Below are positions 52,352 through 60,600 of a stretch of 64,000 bases of DNA, in pieces (position 1 is the stretch's first letter; the number at the start of each line of letters is the position of its first letter). The position numbers and the translations under genes are program-made. The notes beneath the pieces were generated by a model. The model saw only the letters and a program-made list of their open reading frames with translations. It was not told where the DNA came from and ran no database searches. This DNA comes from an uncultured bacterium (GTDB lineage Bacteria; Planctomycetota; UBA1135; GCA-002686595). The stretch is from positions 248,001 through 312,000 of the forward strand of contig CALJGV010000010.1 of assembly GCA_938075305.1 (NCBI GenBank), given 5' to 3'.

Positions 52352-52912
52352 ATGAGCTACGAGAGCGTTCTGAAAGATGCCGAGGCCCGCATGGAAAAGG
52401 CGGTGTCGCACACGCGTGACATGCTCAAGAACATCCGCACCTCGCGGGCGTCCTCGGCGCTCGTCGAGCACGTCCGGGTGGACTACTACGGCACGCCGAC
52501 GCCCCTGAGCCAGCTGGCCCAGATCAGCGTCCCGGAGGCTCGCACCCTCGTCATCAAGCCCTTCGACGCCAGCGTCATCAAGGAGGTCGAAAAGGCCCTC
52601 ATGAAGTCGGACCTGGGGATCTCCCCTGAGTCCGACGGCAAGGTCATCCGCCTGACCATGCCCCCGCTCTCGGGGGAGCAGCGCAAGAAGTACGCCGCCA
52701 AGGCCAAGGACCTGGGCGAGGAGGGGCGCGTGTCCCTCCGGAACGTCCGCCGGGACGCCAACAAGGAGGCCGACGCCCACAAGAAGAGCGGTGAGGTCAC
52801 CGAGGACGGCCACAAGGACCTCCAGGACGAGATCCAGAAGATGCTCAAGAGCTTCGAGGCCAAGGTGGGCGAGGCCCAGGACAAGAAGACCAAGGAGATC
52901 CTCGAGGACTGA
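52352..52912 (+). CDS. frr: Ribosome recycling factor
   Basis: A 186-residue RRF that, with EF-G, splits the post-termination ribosome. The long-helix domain and the beta domain are both present: NIRTSRASSALVEHVRVDYYG, PLSQLAQISVPEARTL, KPFDASVIKEVEKAL, SPESDGKVIRLTMPPLS and RVSLRNVRRDANKEAD. The length is standard. It completes the conserved rpsB-tsf-pyrH-frr order. The downstream tRNA-Lys has its own promoter. Confidence 0.96.
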   Translation: MSYESVLKDAEARMEKAVSHTRDMLKNIRTSRASSALVEHVRVDYYGTPTPLSQLAQISVPEARTLVIKPFDASVIKEVEKALMKSDLGISPESDGKVIRLTMPPLSGEQRKKYAAKAKDLGEEGRVSLRNVRRDANKEADAHKKSGEVTEDGHKDLQDEIQKMLKSFEAKVGEAQDKKTKEILED

Positions 52913-52950
52913 CGGGGGGGGCGGCTCACGGATCTCCCGGAGCGGAATAC

Positions 52951-52978
52951 TTGCACCCCGTCTCAAAAGCCGTATCTT
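52951..52978 (+). promoter_or_regulatory. Promoter for tRNA-Lys
   Basis: TTGCAC (52951-52956), 16-bp spacer, TATCTT (52973-52978), about 50 bp before the tRNA. The -10 is the same hexamer as at tRNA-Glu. Confidence 0.65.
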
Positions 52979-53030
52979 CTCGGCCTCGAACGCGCGGTCC
53001 CAGACCGCGCGCCGAATCGACACAACGGGT

Positions 53031-53106
53031 GGGCGCGTAGCTCAGTTGGTAGAGCAACTGGCTTTTAACCAGTAGGTCCCAGGTTCGATCCCTGGCGCGC
53101 TCACCA
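53031..53106 (+). tRNA. tRNA-Lys (anticodon TTT)
   Basis: Acceptor GGGCGCG pairs with CGCGCTC (one G-T), D-arm GCTCAGTTGGTAGAGC, anticodon stem ACTGG/CCAGT with loop CTTTTAA (anticodon TTT), T-arm CAGGTTCGATCCCTG, discriminator A and encoded CCA. Confidence 0.98.
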
Positions 53107-53141
53107 CCCTCTCGATTCGATGGCCCCTTCTGGTTGGGGGC

Positions 53142-53160
53142 GGCCCCCCTTCAGGGGGCC
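53142..53160. terminator. Hairpin after tRNA-Lys
   Basis: GGCCCCC (53142-53148) pairs with GGGGGCC (53154-53160) with a 5-nt loop, between tRNA-Lys and the convergent membrane protein gene. Confidence 0.45.
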
Positions 53161-53168
53161 CGGGCCCC

Positions 53169-54014
53169 TCAGCCCTGGCGCGGCCCGGCCGCCACCGTCA
53201 GGCCGCCCAACCGGGGGTAGATGAGCGACCACGCCCTGCAGCGCACCGAGCCCACCAGGCTCGCGAGGAGCGCCAGTTGGGCGAGTCCCCACGGGCCGCC
53301 CGCGAGGTAGCCGGCGAAGCTGGCGGCGAACAAGATCAGGGCTCGGAGGGCGAACTCCGCGGCGGCGAGGCGGCGCATGTGCTCCGGGCGCGCTCGCATC
53401 AGGCGCCAGCCGTGGAGGACGGCGGAGCCCACGCCGCGGTCGTGGCGGACGAGGCTCGCCAACGCGAGCTGGTGGAGCGCTCCAAGCTCCGCGGCATAGG
53501 CCAGCGTCAGCACCAGGGCCAGGCCCGAGAGGACAACGCCGAACGGGCCCAGGGTCTCGGGGCCGACGATGACGGTCAGCGCGACGATGGGGCCGAGGAG
53601 GACGAAGGTACCGCAGGCCATCATCCCGAAGATCTGAATCCAGATCGCGGCCGCCGAGGTCTGGACGCTCTTGCCCTCCGCCCAGGACCTGAGCAGGGTC
53701 GTGGGCCGCTCGGGGTCAGGGTCGATCGAGAGGCGCGCGGCGCCGCCGCCAACCCTGGAGCAGACGAGCAGGAGGGGGAGGGCGGCGAGGAACAGGCCCG
53801 TCGCGACCAGGGGGCCGGGGATCGGGAGCCCGGAGCCCACCGCTTCCGAGACCAGCTCGGGGTCTCCGGCGAGCGCGGCAAGGGAGGTCAGCGCCGCCGC
53901 TCCCCCGAGGGCCCAGGCCAGCCCGCTCAGCTCGTAGGCCATGCCGGCGAGGCTGGGGATCGCGGCACCGCGGATCACATCCGCGAGCCCGAGTGGCTCC
54001 CTGGGTTCCGGCAT
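53169..54014 (-). CDS. Polytopic membrane protein, unknown
   Basis: A 281-residue protein with about five or six membrane segments, including LSGLAWALGGAAALTSLAAL, LVATGLFLAALPLLLVC, WIQIFGMMACGTFVLLGPIV and LVLTLAYAAELGAL. I do not recognise a family. Conserved-looking polar stretches are RPTTLLRSWAEGKS and HGWRLMRARPEHMRRLAAAE between helices. The ATG at 54014 is preferred because GAGGTG, overlapping the pepP stop region, lies 6 nt upstream. A GTG at 54023 would add three residues. It is the last gene of a three-gene run with pepP and an exported protein. Confidence 0.6.
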   Translation of the reverse strand: MPEPREPLGLADVIRGAAIPSLAGMAYELSGLAWALGGAAALTSLAALAGDPELVSEAVGSGLPIPGPLVATGLFLAALPLLLVCSRVGGGAARLSIDPDPERPTTLLRSWAEGKSVQTSAAAIWIQIFGMMACGTFVLLGPIVALTVIVGPETLGPFGVVLSGLALVLTLAYAAELGALHQLALASLVRHDRGVGSAVLHGWRLMRARPEHMRRLAAAEFALRALILFAASFAGYLAGGPWGLAQLALLASLVGSVRCRAWSLIYPRLGGLTVAAGPRQG

Positions 54015-54024
54015 CTCGCTCACC

Positions 54025-55362
54025 TCACCCCTGCGCTCCGCTGGACACAGAACACATGGCCTCGACCTCCTCGACGGCCTTGGGTACGGCGGCCGTGAGG
54101 ATCTCGTGGCCCTCGTCCGTGATCAGCACGTCGTCCTCGATGCGGATCCCGATCCCGCGCCAGCGGGCCTCGACGTCGGTGTTCTCCGGGTCGACGTAGA
54201 TGCCCGGCTCGACGGTGAAGACCATGCCCGGCTCCAGCGGCCGGGACGCGCCCTCGGACGTGGTGTAGCGCCCGCAGTCGTGCACGTCGAGCCCGAGGAA
54301 GTGCCCTGTCTTGTGCATGAAGAAGGCGCGGTAGGAGCCCGACTCCAGCGCCTCCTCCGCGGTGCCCTTCAGCAGGCCATGCTCCAGCAGGCCATTCACG
54401 ATGACCCCGAGGGCCACCTCGTGGATCCGGTCGAACTCCACGCCGGGCGCGGCCACCGCGATGGCGGCCTCCTCTGCATCCAGGACCACTTGGTAGAGCG
54501 CCCGCTGCTCGGGGCTGAACTTGCCGCCGACGGGGAACGTGCGGGTGATGTCCGCCGCGTAGTAGTGCCACTCGGCCCCCGAATCCACCAGCAGCAGGTC
54601 CCCGTCCTTCAGGGGCTGGTCGTTCTCGATGTAGTGGAGGATGCAGGCGTTGGCGCCGCCGGCGCAGATGTGGTTGTACGCCGCGCCGGTCGATCCCGCG
54701 CTGCGGTAGCGGTAGTCGAGGAAGGCCTCGGCTTCGCACTCGTTCATGCCGGGCTGAATGTGCCGCATGAGGGCTGCGTGGGTCTCTGCGGTGAGCGTGG
54801 CCGCCCGGCGCATGTGCTCGAGCTCGGCTTCGCCCTTGATCACCCGGAGCTCGTGCAGGAACGGCCCTGGGTCCAGCAGCTCCTTGGCCGGCTCCACCGG
54901 GCCGCGGGCACGGTCACGCAGTGACGTGAACGTCTCGATCATCCGCCGGTCGGCGACGTCGTCGTCGCCGAAGCGCCACATGATCCGCTCTCGCCCCTCG
55001 AGGAGCCCCGGGAGCTCGGTCCAGAGCTCCTCGATGTCCATGGCCGCGTCCACCCCGAGGGCCTCGGGGGCGCGCTCGAGCCCGAGGCGGCGCCCGTCCC
55101 AGATCTCTCGGAGCTTGTCGCGTTCGCGGAGGAACAGGACCGAGCGCGCCTCCTCGCCGTCCTTGCCCGGCAGCAGCACGAGGCAGGCCCCGGGCTCGTT
55201 CAGGCCCGTGAGGTACCAGAAGTCGCTCGTCGGGCGGAACTTGTAGTCCGCGTCGTCGTTCCGCGTCTTGGTCGTCGCGGTGGGAATGACCGCGACCGCG
55301 TCGCGGGCGGCGAGCAGGTCGAGGAAGCGGGCGCGGTGCTCGGCGTGGAGGGAGTCACTCAT
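54025..55362 (-). CDS. pepP: Xaa-Pro aminopeptidase (M24B)
   Basis: A 445-residue metalloaminopeptidase that removes N-terminal residues before proline. The N-terminal AMP_N domain begins RARFLDLLAARDAVAVIPTA. The catalytic pita-bread domain has all five metal ligands: Asp in LLLVDSGAEWHYY, Asp in ADITRTFPVGG, His in HKTGHFLGLDVHD, Glu in VFTVEPGIYVD and Glu in GIRIEDDVLIT. The length fits E. coli PepP. There is no signal peptide, so it is cytoplasmic. The membrane protein gene follows immediately. Confidence 0.94.
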   Translation of the reverse strand: MSDSLHAEHRARFLDLLAARDAVAVIPTATTKTRNDDADYKFRPTSDFWYLTGLNEPGACLVLLPGKDGEEARSVLFLRERDKLREIWDGRRLGLERAPEALGVDAAMDIEELWTELPGLLEGRERIMWRFGDDDVADRRMIETFTSLRDRARGPVEPAKELLDPGPFLHELRVIKGEAELEHMRRAATLTAETHAALMRHIQPGMNECEAEAFLDYRYRSAGSTGAAYNHICAGGANACILHYIENDQPLKDGDLLLVDSGAEWHYYAADITRTFPVGGKFSPEQRALYQVVLDAEEAAIAVAAPGVEFDRIHEVALGVIVNGLLEHGLLKGTAEEALESGSYRAFFMHKTGHFLGLDVHDCGRYTTSEGASRPLEPGMVFTVEPGIYVDPENTDVEARWRGIGIRIEDDVLITDEGHEILTAAVPKAVEEVEAMCSVSSGAQG

Positions 55363-55414
55363 GGTAGGAGCGCCACCATAACGACCCCGGGGCTGGCGGG
55401 GCGCCCGCTGGCCC

Positions 55415-56539
55415 TCAGCGTTCCCGGAAGCGGACCTCGATCGCGTGGGTCACCTGCCGCCTGAGGGCCTCGGGGTCCCCGACGAGGTCGAAGCGCACTG
55501 CGGTGGGGAGAGGGCCGCCCGCCGCGCTGAGGACCTCCTCGGGCGAGCCCACCCTCACGGGGACCGCAAGGACGTCGGCGAACGCACGGGCCATGGCCTC
55601 CCAGCGGGGACCCTGCTCCTCCGCGGGGACCACGAGCAGCAGGCCTCGGCCGGCGATCGGTCCAGGCAGCGGCGCCGCGCCGGGTGGCGGCGTGGGCGTG
55701 GGCAGGTCCCGTCGGTCGAGGCGCGCGAAGAGGGATATCGGGTCCTCGGAGGGGGCGATCCGCACGTTCAGCGGCGTCCCCGCCCAGTCGACCTCGTCCG
55801 GATCGACGCCACCCTCGGGCTCCTGTAGCTCCCAGTCCACGTAGACGCTCTTCAGTCGATAGCCGGCGGGGGCGGGGAGCGCCACCCGGAGCTCCGCGGG
55901 TTCGCCCGCGACGTGGGTCAGCTCGGCGATCACCCCGGAGCCGTCCACCTTCAGCATCAGGTCGAAGGTGGTCCCGCCGACCTTCAGCCCCCGGGCCGTG
56001 ACCCGTCGGTTTTCGATGCTGCCAGGCACGGCCGCGCGGCTCCGTGGCGGGAGCTGGGGGCGCAAGAGGGCTCCCTCCTTCAGGGCCATCGGGCGGCCAC
56101 CGCCCCCGAGCTCCGTCGTCGGATCCAGGCCTGGGAAGAGGTAAGGGATGGAGCCCGCCAGGGCCGGCGCGTCCCCCGCGCCGAAGGCGCCGATCCAGCC
56201 GTAGGCGTCGTCCATCCTTCCGTCACGGGCGGCCAGCCCGAGGAGCGTCGAGAGGGCCTCGCGGCGCCGCTCGGGGGTCCTGGCCGTGGCCATGGCGCCG
56301 CGCCACTCCTCCCAGGCGTCCTCGGAGACGGAGAGGTCCCCGTGGACCCCGTTGGCCCTCCACGGGGTCGTCTCGGCGCCGACGGAGGCCCACAGGCGCC
56401 CGAGGGGATCCTCCGGCAGGTCGAGCCAGCCCCTCGCCGTGTCCTGGGCGGGGGCTGCTGGGCCGGCCGCGGAGAACAGGAGGGCGAGGGAGAGGCCGGC
56501 GAGGAGGTGCCGCGGGGCGCTGCGCAGGGCGGGGAGCAT
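55415..56539 (-). CDS. Hypothetical exported protein
   Basis: A 374-residue protein I cannot assign to a family. The ATG at 56539 begins a signal peptide (HLLAGLSLALLFSAAGPAAPAQ), with GGAGG 8 nt upstream. The mature part starts with a helical region containing ERRREALSTLLGLAARDGRMD, followed by a beta-rich domain with VTARGLKVGGTTFDLMLKVDG and AELRVALPAPAGYRLKSVYVDW. The C-terminal part RGLLLVVPAEEQGPRWEAMAR looks like an alpha/beta unit. No catalytic motif is seen. It is probably periplasmic and heads a short run with pepP and a membrane protein. Confidence 0.6.
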   Translation of the reverse strand: MLPALRSAPRHLLAGLSLALLFSAAGPAAPAQDTARGWLDLPEDPLGRLWASVGAETTPWRANGVHGDLSVSEDAWEEWRGAMATARTPERRREALSTLLGLAARDGRMDDAYGWIGAFGAGDAPALAGSIPYLFPGLDPTTELGGGGRPMALKEGALLRPQLPPRSRAAVPGSIENRRVTARGLKVGGTTFDLMLKVDGSGVIAELTHVAGEPAELRVALPAPAGYRLKSVYVDWELQEPEGGVDPDEVDWAGTPLNVRIAPSEDPISLFARLDRRDLPTPTPPPGAAPLPGPIAGRGLLLVVPAEEQGPRWEAMARAFADVLAVPVRVGSPEEVLSAAGGPLPTAVRFDLVGDPEALRRQVTHAIEVRFRER

Positions 56540-56699
56540 GGCCCCAACCTCCGGCACGGGCCACCCCGGGTCAAGGCCGGAGCATCTCCAGGGAAGCTCC
56601 GGCCCGTTCGGGTTGCGTTGTTCGTGCCCATGCACGATTCTCCACGGCGGCGCCCGTGCCCCCTCTGTTCCACCCGGTCCCCGCCACCCCTCCTGCGCA

Positions 56700-56957
56700 G
56701 TGATCCACCCCGACCTCCTCGCCATTCTCGCCTGCCCGGACTCCCGTCAGCCCCTCGCCCTCGCGGACGAGGCGACGCTGCAGGCGCTCAACGATCGCAT
56801 CGCGGGCGGCGGGGTCCAGAACGTGGGCGGCGCCGAGGTCGCCACCGCGCTGGAGGCCGGCCTCATCCGAGAGGATGGCCAGGTGATCTACCCCGTCCGG
56901 GATGACATCCCGGTCCTCCTCCGAGAGGAGGGGATCGCCGTGCACTCCGCCGGCTGA
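56700..56957 (+). CDS. Trm112 family protein
   Basis: An 85-residue protein of the Trm112/UPF0434 family. HPDLLAILACPDSRQPLALAD is the N-terminal block, and GLIREDGQVIYPVRDDIPVLL is the C-terminal signature. Trm112 proteins act as small partners for methyltransferases in eukaryotes, and their bacterial role is unclear. The usual CPxC zinc knuckle is reduced to one Cys (CPDS), so zinc is probably not bound. The start is a GTG at 56700. eboE follows 4 bp downstream, so the two are co-translated or at least co-transcribed. Confidence 0.82.
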   Translation: MIHPDLLAILACPDSRQPLALADEATLQALNDRIAGGGVQNVGGAEVATALEAGLIREDGQVIYPVRDDIPVLLREEGIAVHSAG

Positions 56958-56961
56958 GCCC

Positions 56962-58221
56962 ATGCAGTTCCATCACCCCAGCTCGGACCGCGTCGTCCGG
57001 GTCGGGTACTGCCTCAACCTGCACGCGGCCGAGACCCTGGCGGACGTCCGGCGGGCCATCGAGACGTTCTCCGTCCCGCTGCGCGAGCGGCTCGCCCCGG
57101 GCGGTTCGAGCTTCGGCGTGGGGATGTACCTCGCCGCTGGAGCGGCTCGGGAGTTGCGTACAGACCCCGAAGCGGGCAGGGCCCTCAGGGACTTTCTGCG
57201 GGCCCACCGCATGGACCCCTTCACCTTCAACGCCTTCCCCTACGGCGACTTCCAGGAAGACGGTCTGAAGGCCCGCGTCTACCAGCCGAACTGGATGGAG
57301 CAGGAGCGGGTCGACTACACCCTGGACGTGGCCTGGGCCGCGGCTGCCCTGGTCGAGGCGTCGCGGGATCAACCGCGCATGGTCTCGATCAGCACTCACC
57401 CGGGAGCCTATGGAGCAGACATCAAGGACCGCTCGGGCCTGCGCCGCTGTGCGGAGGGCATGGGGCGTGCCCTCGGAGAGCTCGCGCGGATCGAGGAGGA
57501 GACCGGCGTTCGCGTCATCCTCTCCCTGGAGTCCGAGCCGGACGCCAGCGCAAGGAACGGTCGGGCGCTCGCCGAGTACCTCGTCTTCGCGCGCTTGATC
57601 GCGACCCGCGTCCTGCAGGAGGAGTTCGGGGCCGACGTGGAGGGGTCAGCGCTTCTCGCTGCGCGCCACCTCGGGACCTGCCTGGATTGCTGTCACTCTG
57701 CGGTGGAGTTCGAGGATCCTGCGGACTCGCTGGCCCTGGCCACCCACGGGGGGCCCCTGGGCAAGGTGCAGGTGAGCAGCGCGCTCCGGCTCCCTGATCC
57801 CGCCCTGCGCCCCGAGGCGCGGGCCGAGCTCCTGGCGATGGATGAGCCGCGCTTCCTGCACCAGGTCACCGGCCGCGCGGACGGCGCGTTCATCCACCTG
57901 CCCGACCTCCCGGCGCTGGTCGAGGCGCTCGCGGTCGAGGGGAGTCCCTGGGCGAGCGCAGAGGAGTGGCGCTGTCACTTCCACGTGCCCCTGGATCAGG
58001 CCGCGTTCGGGGCCCTGGAGACGACCCGAGGCCACGCGGACCGGATCGTCGACGGCCTGCTCGCCGATCCGGAGGGGTGGACCACCCCCGAGCTCCACCT
58101 GGAGATCGAGACCTACACCTGGTCGATCCTTGGCGATCCTGGCCAGGTGGTGGAGGGGCTGGAGCGCGAGTACGGTCACCTGACGGAGCGGCTCGCCGCT
58201 GCCGGATGGGTCGCGCGCTGA
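56962..58221 (+). CDS. eboE: EboE-like metabolite traffic protein (TIM barrel)
   Basis: A 419-residue protein resembling EboE of the ebo cluster, a gene set found in diverse bacteria and a few algal plastids and required in cyanobacteria for export of the scytonemin precursor. Family blocks include VRVGYCLNLHAAETLADV, FGVGMYLAAGAARELR, FTFNAFPYGDFQEDGLKARV, YQPNWMEQERVDYTLDVA, VSISTHPGAYG and VILSLESEPDA. The fold should be a xylose-isomerase-type TIM barrel, and CLDCCHSAVEFEDP may supply metal ligands. The other ebo genes are not in this window. The predicted role is inferred from family membership only. Confidence 0.78.
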   Translation: MQFHHPSSDRVVRVGYCLNLHAAETLADVRRAIETFSVPLRERLAPGGSSFGVGMYLAAGAARELRTDPEAGRALRDFLRAHRMDPFTFNAFPYGDFQEDGLKARVYQPNWMEQERVDYTLDVAWAAAALVEASRDQPRMVSISTHPGAYGADIKDRSGLRRCAEGMGRALGELARIEEETGVRVILSLESEPDASARNGRALAEYLVFARLIATRVLQEEFGADVEGSALLAARHLGTCLDCCHSAVEFEDPADSLALATHGGPLGKVQVSSALRLPDPALRPEARAELLAMDEPRFLHQVTGRADGAFIHLPDLPALVEALAVEGSPWASAEEWRCHFHVPLDQAAFGALETTRGHADRIVDGLLADPEGWTTPELHLEIETYTWSILGDPGQVVEGLEREYGHLTERLAAAGWVAR

Positions 58222-58249
58222 GCGGGCGAAAATCCGCACGGGCGAGGGT

Positions 58250-58278
58250 TTGACAGGACCTGGACCAGGCCCTATCTT
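58250..58278 (+). promoter_or_regulatory. Promoter for tRNA-Glu
   Basis: TTGACA (58250-58255), 17-bp spacer, TATCTT (58273-58278), 40 bp before the tRNA. It is the closest match to the sigma-70 consensus in the window. Confidence 0.75.
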
Positions 58279-58317
58279 CCCGGCCGTCGAACGTCCTTCG
58301 GGGCGTCCGACACCCGT

Positions 58318-58395
58318 GGCCCTATCGTCTAGTCAGGCCTAGGACACCAGGTTTTCATCCTGGCGACGGGGGTTCGAATCCCCCTAGGGTCACCA
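58318..58395 (+). tRNA. tRNA-Glu (anticodon TTC)
   Basis: Acceptor GGCCCTA pairs with TAGGGTC (one G-T), anticodon stem CCAGG/CCTGG with loop TTTTCAT (anticodon TTC), T-arm GGGGGTTCGAATCCCCC, discriminator A and encoded CCA. It is followed by a gene for a tRNA U34-modifying methyltransferase. Confidence 0.98.
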
Positions 58396-58486
58396 CCACT
58401 CTCTCCCCGGCGTTGAGAGGCCTCCCTCGAGCGAGGCCACCTCCCCGGAGCGCGAGGGAGCGCCCATCTCCGCGGGGCCTGCGCCG

Positions 58487-58492
58487 TAAGCT
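58487..58492 (+). promoter_or_regulatory. -10-like box TAAGCT for mnmD
   Basis: TAAGCT lies 8 nt before the mnmD ATG at 58501, so this gene may have its own leaderless promoter besides read-through from tRNA-Glu. Confidence 0.35.
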
Positions 58493-58500
58493 GTCGCTCC

Positions 58501-59211
58501 ATGGCGAGAGAGGAACCAGCGCGGGAGGCGAACGTGGCCTGGTCCGAGGAGGGAGTGCCCTTCGCCCCGGACTACGACGACGTCTACTACTCGCGCAGCG
58601 GGCTGGAGCAGGGTGACCTTGTGTTCGTCCAGGGCAGTGACCTGCCGGCGCGCCTGGGTCGCGGCGAGTCGGTCACCATCCTGGAGACCGGGCTCGGCCT
58701 GGGCGTCAACCTGCTGGCAGCCGTACGCGCCCTGGCGGATGTGGGGAGCGGGACCTTGAGCCACGCGTCCATCGAGCTTCATCCGCTACCACCGGCGACC
58801 ATGCGCGAAGTGCACCGGCGGCTCGGTCGGGGGGACGAGGCCACCGAGGCTTTCCTGCTCGCCTATCCAGAACTGCTGGAAGAGGGACGGGCGGCCCTCC
58901 GGCTGGGGGGCCATGTGGTCCCGATGCGGCTCGTCATCGGCGACGGCGCGGCGGCTCTCCGGCAACTCGATCTGCGGGCCGACGCCGTCTTCCTCGACGG
59001 CTTCGCCCCCGCACGGAATCCCGGTCTTTGGTCTCGCGAGGTCTACGCGGAGCTCGCGCGCCTCGCCCGACCGGGGGCGACCCTCGCGACCTACACGGCC
59101 GCCGGAGCCGTGCGCGCCGGGTTGGACCAGGCGGGCTTCGAGGTGGAGCGGCGCGAGGGCTTCGGGCTGAAGCGGCACCGCCTCGTGGGCTGGCGCCGCG
59201 CGGGCGGCTGA
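58501..59211 (+). CDS. mnmD: tRNA 5-methylaminomethyluridine methyltransferase domain (MnmD)
   Basis: A 236-residue stand-alone homolog of the N-terminal half of MnmC, which methylates nm5U34 to mnm5U34 in tRNAs that read split boxes ending in A/G, such as Glu, Lys and Gln. The opening AWSEEGVPFAPDYDDVYYS, GLEQGDLVFVQGSDLPAR, the SAM motif TILETGLGLGVNLLA and the active-site block DAVFLDGFAPARNPGLWS all match MnmC. The FAD-dependent MnmC C-terminal half is absent, as in Bacillus and other MnmD-only bacteria. The gene lies 105 bp after tRNA-Glu(TTC), an expected substrate. Confidence 0.88.
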   Translation: MAREEPAREANVAWSEEGVPFAPDYDDVYYSRSGLEQGDLVFVQGSDLPARLGRGESVTILETGLGLGVNLLAAVRALADVGSGTLSHASIELHPLPPATMREVHRRLGRGDEATEAFLLAYPELLEEGRAALRLGGHVVPMRLVIGDGAAALRQLDLRADAVFLDGFAPARNPGLWSREVYAELARLARPGATLATYTAAGAVRAGLDQAGFEVERREGFGLKRHRLVGWRRAGG

Positions 59212-59284
59212 TTCGAAGTGGCGGCCTCGCGCCGTGGGAGCCTCCCTGGCGGGAGAAGGCAGAGCAGCTTTCGGTTCGCTGCCA

Positions 59285-59290
59285 TAGCAT
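59285..59290 (+). promoter_or_regulatory. -10-like box TAGCAT for the Gfo/Idh/MocA gene
   Basis: TAGCAT lies 7 nt before the ATG at 59298. Confidence 0.4.
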
Positions 59291-59297
59291 CTGACCC

Positions 59298-60575
59298 ATG
59301 CCCATCCCCCCGATCTCTCGCCGCCGTGTCCTCCGCGGCGCCGCTGCGCTCGCGACCTCCTCGGTCGCGGCTCCCTTCATCCGGACGCGACCCATCCGGG
59401 ACCGCCTGAAGCTCGCGGCCATCGGCGTCGCCAACCGGGGGGCAGCCAACGTGGACGGCGTGCTCTCCCAGGACGTGGCGGTGATGTGTGACGTGGACTC
59501 CAGGATGCTGGAGCGCGGGCTGGCGCAGGTGGAGGCCGCCGGGCAGAAGCGCCCGAAGACCTACGTGGACTGGCGTGAGCTCCTCGACCAGGAGAAGGAC
59601 CTCGCCGGCGTCGTCATCTCGACCCCCGACCACCTCCACGCCCCGATCGCCCGGGCCGCGCTGCGCCGCAAGATCGCCGTGTATTGCGAGAAGCCCCTGT
59701 CGCGGACCGTGGAGGAGGCGCAGCAGCTCCAGGACCTCGCGAAGAGCTCCGGCGTGGCCACTCAGATGGGCACGCAGATCCACGCCACCAACAACTACCG
59801 CAGGGTGGTGGAGGCCATTCGGGCCGGCGCGATCGGCGACGTGCACACGGTCCACGTGGTATGCCGGAAGTCCTGGTCCAACGGCAAGTTCTCCGAGCCC
59901 AAGCCCGCGCCCGCGTACCTGGACTGGGACCTCTGGCTCGGACCGACCCCGGAGCGGCCGTACTGTGACGGCGTCCACCCGGCCAACTGGCGCCGGTTCT
60001 GGGCCTTCGGTACCGGCACGGTGGGGGACATGGCCTGCCACTGGGTCGACCTGGTGCACTGGGCCCTCGACCTGAAGACCCCCGTGGCCATCGAGGTGGA
60101 GGGGCCTGCGGTGGACCCGGTGGGTACGCCGGAGTGGATGCACGTGAAGTGGTCGCACGCTGCGGAGGGGGCTCGCAAGGCCGTGGACGTCCACTGGTGG
60201 GACGGGGGCTCGGCTCCTGAGCTCGCTCCTCCGGGAGACAGCCACGTGTTCCTGGGGACGAGGGGCCGGATCGTCTCGAACTACTCTTCCATGAAGGTGG
60301 AGTTGGAAGGGGCAGACGCCACATGGGAGGCGCCAGCTCCCTCCATCGCCAGTTCCCCCGGCCACTACGTCGAGTGGCTCGATGCCATCGAGAAGGGGAC
60401 GCCGTCCAGCCCGCTCTGCAGCTTCGATTACTCGGGGCCCCTCACCCAGACGGTCCTCCTGGCGACCGCGGCTTACCGCTCGGGCGGGCAGGCTCGCTGG
60501 GACGCCGGGGCGGGATCCTTCGATGTGGACCCGAAGCTCCTCGGGAGCGAAGACCGGCCGGGCTGGGACGTTTGA
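59298..60575 (+). CDS. Tat-exported Gfo/Idh/MocA oxidoreductase
   Basis: A 425-residue NAD(P)-dependent oxidoreductase acting on sugars or cyclitols. The first 25 residues are a twin-arginine signal (SRRRVLRGAAALATSS), so the enzyme is exported folded with its cofactor. The Rossmann domain starts LKLAAIGVANRGAANVDG, and the active-site EKP motif is in VYCEKPLSR. MGTQIHATNNYRRVVEAIRAG, HWVDLVHWALDL and HYVEWLDAIEKG are typical of the planctomycete subgroup with a Tat signal. The substrate is unknown, probably an oxidised or modified glycan unit. Confidence 0.9.
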   Translation: MPIPPISRRRVLRGAAALATSSVAAPFIRTRPIRDRLKLAAIGVANRGAANVDGVLSQDVAVMCDVDSRMLERGLAQVEAAGQKRPKTYVDWRELLDQEKDLAGVVISTPDHLHAPIARAALRRKIAVYCEKPLSRTVEEAQQLQDLAKSSGVATQMGTQIHATNNYRRVVEAIRAGAIGDVHTVHVVCRKSWSNGKFSEPKPAPAYLDWDLWLGPTPERPYCDGVHPANWRRFWAFGTGTVGDMACHWVDLVHWALDLKTPVAIEVEGPAVDPVGTPEWMHVKWSHAAEGARKAVDVHWWDGGSAPELAPPGDSHVFLGTRGRIVSNYSSMKVELEGADATWEAPAPSIASSPGHYVEWLDAIEKGTPSSPLCSFDYSGPLTQTVLLATAAYRSGGQARWDAGAGSFDVDPKLLGSEDRPGWDV

Positions 60576-60600
60576 TCTCGCCGCCGGGCGCTCCTCCGGT

